Part shown: piece after piece, positions 10,301 through 19,300 of the stretch
Numbering within the stretch: the first letter of the stretch is position 1
Layout: each line of letters starts with the position of its first letter
Source of the DNA: Phoronis ovalis
Taxonomy: Eukaryota; Phoronida; Phoronidae
DNA: 20,254 nt
Reading direction: 5' to 3'
Assembly: GCA_028565635.1 (NCBI GenBank)
Contig: JAOXYB010005123.1
Coordinates: forward strand, 1 to 20,254
The notes under the pieces: model-generated
The model's input: the letters and a program-made list of their open reading frames with translations, nothing else
Database searches by the model: none
What the model was told of the DNA's origin: nothing
Position numbers and translations under genes: made by a program

Positions 10301-13300
10301 TGCTATAATTGAAAATTAAATTGAGCACCATTACGTTAACAAGATTTGGACAGAATGATTTCCATTACTAGGCAAAACACAAAAATGCTCAGGAAAATTA
10401 ACATTAAATATTTCTTGACACAATTTAAACTGCAGAGAGTAGATAAGATTCACCAACGCAAACTATTTATCCCTATGATTTATATAAACTGCCATAAGGA
10501 CGACTCGAGGGAAACAACTAAGCCAACAAAGCTTGTACAGATAGATGTCCAGGGGGTAATCCCTATATATTACTTACTGGGAACATATGCCGTCTCGAAT
10601 GGTCCAAATTTCATCTTTACTGGTATAAATGTGTACCACAATTGCCCCTTGCCTGGTATAATTATGGACAGGTTTTTCATGTTTTACATTTGGGTTATTA
10701 TTTAGTAACCAATGCAGAAAAACCAAATTGTAAAGCTAACCTAAATCCTAGTTCAAAATTTTAATACCATTTTTGCGATAGCCCGTCAATCAACCTCAAT
10801 ATACATCAAATCTATCTACTACTTGTTTTTTAGTATTATCTAGGTATATGCTCAGAATTTGCGGGGTTGGGTGGCAGGTCTTCATCAAAATTATAACCAG
10901 ATACCCCAACGGATAAATACCATCACAATAACAGCAAGTACATGGTGACTAAATGCATATAGTTTGATTCTGTTATTAAACGAGCCAAATACAATTTATT
11001 AAGAAAATAGAGCAATAAATCAGTCTTTACTTTTATGTTATACAGATGAAATTGAAAATAGTGCAGAAAATAATGCTAACGTTAGATAGTACACCAGACA
11101 CCTTTGTTTATTCCTCATTGTCTGGTAAGACATATACTGTATTAAGCATTTCTCCTTATTTTTGCTTAAAACCCCGACTTACTGTTAGGCATTCTTAGCT
11201 GACGGAATCTTGGTACTCCTATCATGTAGCTGTTCCTATCTTTAGCGAACCCTTTCGAGAACCAGTAGTCATTACCATTATACCAAAGATCCGGGTATAT
11301 TCCATCGATAAAGGTATTGTTGGCCCAGGTAAAGAACGTTTTAAAATTGTTGACCTGAAATCAGTTACAAATTGTCTTTAGTGCTGTTTTGTTTTAGATC
11401 AACCTACTAATATAATTATTCTAATTCTTCCTTTTAAATGTTTTATGTTTTAATTTCCACTTTTTCTAAATTTCAGTTTAATAAGAGATATGTTTTTGAT
11501 TCACTTAGTGCTATTTTAAATTTTCCACAGCTTGTCACGCTTTTGATAATTTTAATAAAAACATTTTTTTAAATAAATTTGCATCACAGTTGTATCACTT
11601 TATATTATATCGTTTTTCCACATTTTCTGCTAAAACACATTCAATACCAACAGATGGGGATAATAAGATGTAAGCATGCATAAAATGAGAACATGCAAAG
11701 ATAACTTTTTAAAAATTCTACTGGGCACACAAGACAATAATAAAGAAATAACAACTGGAAACAAACAGGCTGAAACAAATTAGCATATGCAGATTAACAA
11801 ACTGACCAATGAATATAGAAAATAAATTAAAATATTGTGAACAAACTCTTCCTTACCGATTGGAATTCATAAGCACTACTGCTGTATACACCCTTTGCAA
11901 CAAGATCCTCAACAGAGCGATAGTATGTATTAGACCATGGATCTCTGTTGCCATATGCAACCATCATTAGCAAGTACAAGAACAACAGATACACTAGGAT
12001 CTCCATGAGAACAGCCTGCATCTTCATCTCCTTGAATCTAAAAGATGAAGCAACACATGTAATAGAGAATGTTGTAAACTTGTCAATTTTTGTCATTACA
12101 GAAGTAAGCAATTTAATTGGTATTCTCCAGCTGCTGTGCTTGATATCTTTTTAAATCAAGAGATTTTTTAAACAAACATTTTGAATTAGGACTTGACAGA
12201 TTTAGAGGATAGTCTTTATCATATATTGCAGGAAATGACCCCACTCTTAGTATATTCCAATACTGACAACCACTTTAATGAAGCCCAAGATTATCCTGAC
12301 CCTAACTCTGGCTAACACACTTGTTTTTCAAGATCATAGTTCTTTTCATTTAGTTTCTATAAATAAACTAAAAGTAATGGGTGTAACTCCTTGCCTTTAT
12401 TTGCACCTTTTGAGACTCATGTAGAGAGTTATGATAATCCTAGAATATTAAAACCTTTCTTGTTTAAGTTAGCTGTTTGCACTAAGTATCTATCTCAGGA
12501 GTTTTTCATGTGCAACAACAAGTATTCTCAAATAGACAAATAGGATAATAAAACAGCATATTGCTTAATCCTGCACAAGACAATTGGTAGTTATAATTAT
12601 CAGACATGATTTCTTTAATAACTTATGCCCTAAATAAAATAAAGAAATTGCAACATTTCAATGGTATCACAACAAAAAATTGCTATACTCACCGAAGTTC
12701 TCTACAAGCCTTTAGGTACTCTTCATCTGGTGGCAATGGGATATTTTTCATGGAGGCCATAGCTTTTTTCCACTTTTTATCAGCTTTCTTATGATGTGTG
12801 TGTAAGAATTCCTCGCCTTGCTTCAAAGCTGGATCTCGAAGGTCATCAATATCCTCTTCTTCTTCCTGGTCTGGTTTCTTGATCACCAATGAATAGAAAA
12901 CAGCCAATCCAAGAACCTGTTACAGAAATCCTTGGCATTAAAAGTGAGGCATATAAGGACACAACAATGTGCATCACCTCTTGTTGGTTATTGGTAGCAT
13001 TCATATACTTACTAAATGAGAATGTCTGTCATATTCGCGTATGGCTTGCATTGCTATCATGTGATTTATCAGGGGGTAATTGAAAAAAATAACTTACCCT
13101 GGGCACTTGCTGAAGCCTGACAGGGATGACTAAAGTTTTCATATAATAAACCATATGCACTATACTAAGCTTTTTATATTTTTAAAGCAAATTACAATTT
13201 TACAGGTTTTTAATTTGAGTGACCTTTCAGCCATGGCCAGCAACTGTTAAAATCAAAGTGAAAGTAAGCATAAACAGTATTTGAAAGCAATGACTTGTGA

Positions 13301-16300
13301 CTTGATGTAAATTACAACAAACAATCACAACAGCATGAAAAATAATCAACATCATTAAAAAGGGTAATTTATAATTGTAACTGTTCTTTACCTTTATGGG
13401 TTGCGTGAAGAACACAGATTCAATAATAGATACAGCAAAGGAAACCATCCATTCATTAGACTTCTTTGCGCCAAAGACACCACCAATTTCTACTGTAACA
13501 TAGAATGCTGCTCCACAAGATATCAAACTTAAGAAATAGGCAATGTAAATGAAAAAGTTAGGCAACATAAATTTCTTTTTCTTTTTCCCAGATCTGGCTG
13601 TCATCTTTTCATCGGGGTCTGTCAAAGCTTGAGCCGTGGCAGGTCTGGCAAGAGATGCTGATGTACCAGGACGTGATTCCATTAACAGATGTTTATTGAT
13701 GTTTCCAGTTTTCAAGTATTCTATTTGCTGTTCAAGTTCATCTTTAGCATCAACTGGTTGATTCATGTCGTGGAACTCAGGCTTTGATTTTTTAGGATCA
13801 TTACATTTCTTTTTACTTGGTCTAGCATAACGGAACATCATAACAATGCATAAGTTCACGGGGAATACAATCAAACTGCTGTAGATACCTGGAATAGAAT
13901 TCAAATCAGAATGTATAGAGATTTTCATAAGCACAAATTAACCGAAAACAGATTACAAGTCGCTTAGATTTATATTACAACAGAGTAAAAGTTTGATTTT
14001 TTTTCTTATATTTATTGTTTCTTTGTACGACCAAGTATTAAACTTTTCTACATATATATTTTATTATCATTTAAAAGTAACTGCCAGGAAAGCTACAAAA
14101 ATATTAATTAATATATCAGCCTTTCAAACATTAAGTACTAGGCTATATTTTGAAATAACAAATGCTTTCTTTCTTTCAAAAGACTAGTGGTTGTACCTGT
14201 TAAAATTGACTGTGGTGTCATAGAAATCGGCCCAATAACAATTTCTTGTTGCGGTGCTGAGCCATCGTCTGTGTCGTAAAACAAAATGTTGGCCATCATG
14301 GTGCAAAATAGCAAAGATATGCAACAAGTTAGTCGTTGGCAACGGGTGAAGCTACTCTTTGCTGGTCGACCAAATACTGAGAACCAAATATGGCCATCGG
14401 TCAGATCTTTTTTGGTCTTCGTCCAGAACAGGTGGTTAAAGTTAGTTAATTCATCTCGGCCAGCTAGCGGGATCATACGGTCAATCTATAAAAAAACGGT
14501 AATATTTTGCTGCTAAAGACATCTGTAACAGTTTGTAGCACACCTCAGAATTGAACACAACCTGAGCAGACCAGCATGTATTATATAATATTTGTACATC
14601 TTGACAGTTAAAATACAGTCAGATTTTTTACTAATAAGCTGGTCATTTTAAACCAGTACCAGAGGTATAATTTCTTACCAATCCATCCTCTTCTTCAATA
14701 GCCAACCATTTATTCGAAATAAAGTAATATTTCTGCCCAGTTTGAAGATCTCGTACTGCCAGTCGACTAAACAACCAGGATGGATTTTTACCAGAATTGT
14801 CGTGCCAAACTCTGAGATGCGACAATTGGCCCAAACACCTGGGTACAGCCATGATAAAGCTATCAACTCCTCCTTTTTGCAGCACAGGTCGCTTGTCATC
14901 AAAAATCAGACGTGGATCTGTTTCATCTTCATCACCCGAAAACATCATGGACACCTTTGCTGTTGTCCCTACCAGATGACAACAGATAAATTATTTACTT
15001 TAAGTGTTAACTAATAGTTAAAATACTAGTTTTGCATGCTAAAATCACTGAATAATGTTGGTAACACATTTTTATATTTAAATGATATTCATTACATGTA
15101 TCTTACTTATGCAAAAACCATACTAGGACAATTAACTTTGGAGGCAAACTAAATATTCTATCAGTTTACATCACATTGCTTAAGCAGTTAAGATAACAGT
15201 AACAGCTATTCAAGTGTGTGCTATGTACAAAACAACAGTTGCTAGATACCATTATTCAGAATTTATTATTGCCTATTGATAACCTATTGCAATTAATACG
15301 GTAATTTAGCAAAGACAAAAGCAGTTTACCACCAAGGGAGTTGGTTTATAATTACCTGCACGAGCTTTGGATCCAGTATATACAGTGAGTTCATAGAGAT
15401 ACTGATGGCGAGGATCATTATCAAACAGTGGCGATGATCCAGCCTTCAATTCATCAATTTGATCAGCTTTTTTCGCCCAAATGATTAAAACTAGGTACAA
15501 ACACATTAGTGAAACCATAGTTGAGAATATCACCGGGTTTGAATCTAGTTTCAAGAATGCTGAATCAGCAGGATTGATTGTATTAACTGGTACTGCAAAA
15601 GAGGCACCAAAAGATGTGGGTTTAGGTTGTGGCGGTGGCGGTACCAAGTTTGGATCCATTGTAGTGCCTGCTTCATATGGTTTTGGTGTGGTAGTTGTTA
15701 CATAGCCTTCTGGTTTAGGTGGTGTCAACAAGTTACAAATACAGTGTGTTTTATACGGAGTTGTTAGTGGACCAACCTGCAAAACATAATATTTTGCTTC
15801 AATAGACATTCAAGTATATACTACAATCAATGATTCATATTCTGCAACTGTACATATCTGTTTGCTTATAAGCAAAAGTATTATTACAGCCAGTAAAGGT
15901 AGTAATGAAAAAAGCTGTATCCAAAGTTGTGTAAAATCAACATGTTTATGTTTTGTTTTTTTTCATCAGAGGTACCGTGCTCAAGAACGTTTCGTAAAGT
16001 AACTCCTTTTAATCGATATAAAAATAAAGACACCAATTAGCTTTGACAAAGTCATTTTTTGATCTTTAATTGACAATAAAACAGACGAATGTGTGTTTCC
16101 ATTTGGTACTAATATATTCTGGCTGAAATGTTACAATTACAGAGGAATTTGGTTCACCAACCTCACAGCCAGCTGTCTCCCACAGCTGCGTATATGGACT
16201 GTAATATTTACACTGTGCGGCATATACAACCAGTTGATAATACACAGGCCCAGCAAAAGGGTCAAATGGTTCTTCAGTAGGCATTTCTGTAGTCATGGTA

Positions 16301-19300
16301 TTGTTCCATGAATCAGCTACAAAAGTGAAAGGTTATATTTTTGAAAAACTAAAATTTCAAGTTCAATGGCATTATTAAGGTGAGAAAGATAACAAACAAT
16401 TGTTGACATTTAAGGGTGGATATATAGCCACTTATTTTGTGTGCTTGTAGAATAATATCATGGATGCACGAGTGCAAAAAAGAATGACCTTATATCTCCC
16501 TGCTAGCAGTAAACAGGACAATCACAAAAATATGTTTTTATAGCTGTAGTTTTGACTGCTACAGTAATTTTTGTAGAAATCAATACCTTCTCAAATGATC
16601 ACACAATTTAGTGAAATTCAGCATTCTATTATTAATAGATTTTTCAGGTTCTACGGTAACTTACTTGTGAACGTGTCATTTCCAGCAGATCGTCTACGTC
16701 TACCTGGAGCTACTGTAGTTGCTTCAGTGTCGTTATTGGAGTTTGTCGCAGTTGTTGTTAAGGGTGATTGAGTTGTAGCAGCATCGTCAGTTATGTTTGG
16801 CTTTTCACTTTTAATACCAACATATACAGTTGTTGATTCTAGCCTGTTAAATAATCCAGATATATACATTCAGAACAAAGCAATTATAGTAGTATAATTA
16901 TATACACTTAGAGGTAATTTTTTTAGGAATACTTTTTTCTCCTTGTTTTCCATAAGAGTTGCTGATTGTCAACAATGCTAGTTCATGCATCAACCAAACA
17001 TACTTTATTTTTAAAATTAACATTGTTATCACTATTTTACTAAGTTTTACGTGCAAAGTAGTTAAAAAGCATATTGAGTTAATTTATTTTCAAATTATGA
17101 TGGAATATTTAAAGCAATTCTTAAAAATTGACCGTTTTGCAAAATGATGCGAAATATATCGGCATAAAACTGGAAACAATTGACAAGATTGAAATATTCT
17201 GGCCAGCACATTTAAATGAATGTAACAGGTTTATCGAAATAAATTTGCAATAAGAAGCCGAAAACAAAACACTAAACAGTACATACTTGTCCACTTGTAT
17301 GTTAGACCAGAAACAAGTATCGATGTCTGGATATCCTTTAGCTCCTACAGGCTGTTTTGGTGCAGTAGTTTCACTGTCTGTACCATTTTCAGAAGATTGT
17401 GTAGTAGTTGGTGACTCAGTTGATGCACTATCCTCTTCAATTATCATGGGAATCGTGCAATTAAATGTGCTTCTTGTCACAGAAGGTACCATATCAATAC
17501 CAACATAGACCGTAAAGCGTGTTCTATTATCAATATTAAACAGATCTGACAAACTAGATGTTGCTGTCGTGGTTGTTGTCGGAGCCTCAGTTGTCGTTGT
17601 TGCCTGCGTTGTCGTTGGACTTGCCGTAGTTGTTGTCCAATTAGCCCAGATTGGATTTGTGATATTCATGCTGGACACGCTGACATTACGATGAAGCGGA
17701 GACATTGTTGTGAAAGGCGATGACGATGCTGGCATATACTCTGTCGTTGTTGTAGGACTCTGAGTTGTCGTAGGAGCAGCCGTGGAAGTAGTCCCAGGTG
17801 CTGTTGTTGTGAAAACAGTTGGCGAGTTAGTTGTCATAAATGACACTGTAGTTTCCCCATCAGGTGTAGTGGTCCAAGTATAGTTTCCATCATTGGCGGT
17901 AGTTCCGTTATATCCAGTGGTACTTGTATCATTCCAGGTAGTTTCATTCGTAACATTTGTCGGCCAAGTTTGAATAACATGAACATGTAATGAACTGTTT
18001 CCAGGTACAATAAGTTTATGTATGATCATGACGTCATCATCATCATATGTTCTGTTGACGACATAATCCATCTTGACAACAGAAGGATCTCGCGTTATGA
18101 TGATGTGAGCAGGATCTGCTGTGCTCTCTGCTTCTATGGCACCACCAGAGTCATCCCCTAAGCTTAACATGACAATGTTACTATCAATGTCCAGCGTTTC
18201 ATTAGATGTTTCTTGCTTGAAAGGATTTCTGGCCATTCGAATAACCTGATAATAAGTGAAAATACCAACTCCAATACAGGGTAATAAAATTTAAAGAAGC
18301 TAACAAATTCCTTTCAATTCAACAGGAGATGACATGAAAAACTTATAAATAAGTTTCAGCAAGTGTTTCACTTTTACTAAAATCCTATCCATAACAACGG
18401 AATTATGACACAATGATATTTTTAGAATGGATTATGCACTGAAAGCTTTCAAGTAATATTAGAGTTTATTATTCAAATATGGGAATAACAAATTACGTTA
18501 GCATTAAAATGTAATGTAGCAGTTAACAACATTACGTATTTATGAAGCTTAAAACATGTGGTAACAAAGATTAACATTATTATCATAAATATGAGTTTGC
18601 CAAATGAAGATTCTAAAGCAGCACGGTGTAATCCTACTCCATGTTCAAAATTTAATTTGATAAATAATGCATTGCTTAAAACGATCTAAAACTATCAAGA
18701 AATTTAGTGCGTTTATCTTTTGCTTGACAAGGATAAATGGTATGTTTTCGATTTAAATAAATTTCCATAATCAAGATTTAGAGATTGATAAATTTTATTT
18801 TTATTTTTCTTATAACTTTTGTTGCTCACCTTGGCTGCCACGGACTGCGCTGTTTCGTTCCCCTCACCAAACAATGTATTGTCCACTGGCATGACCAGTT
18901 CATTACCATTCTGACCATCAAGTGATCCTACAGCCAAACAAATACAAGGATAACAATAATGAATGATACATAATAATATTTAATATATATTGTACACAAA
19001 TGTTTATAATCACAGCGATTCATTTATTTATATTACAGTAACTGTTATAAATGAAGATATAAGCACAGTAAAGATGATAACTAGCAATATATTAATCTCA
19101 TGGTATAACAAAATAGCTGCTCTAAAGCAGTCAAGTTATCAATTCAAATATGGTAAAACATTAGGCATTATTACCTCCCATAAAATCATCAGTAAATTGT
19201 TTATCACAAGTTAATTCCAAGTTTGGTGTAGATAGAACAGATTGGCCTTCCCCAGGTACTTTTTGGTCATTTACAAATCCACCCAATTTTCCAGATTGAT

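Noticed and set aside
10346-10705. 119-codon open frame on + in intron 13
   Set aside because: No motif, no homology I recognise, lies antisense within an intron, and composition is as for the surrounding intron.
12917-13230. Possible alternative exon on minus ending at donor-like CCAGG|GTAAGT (donor G at 13097)
   Set aside because: The nearest usable acceptor has a poor pyrimidine tract, and the resulting 67 bp exon would break the phase 0 junction between exons 10 and 11.
18029-18036. CRE palindrome TGACGTCA in exon 4
   Set aside because: It is part of coding sequence for DDDDVM; no reason to call a regulatory site.
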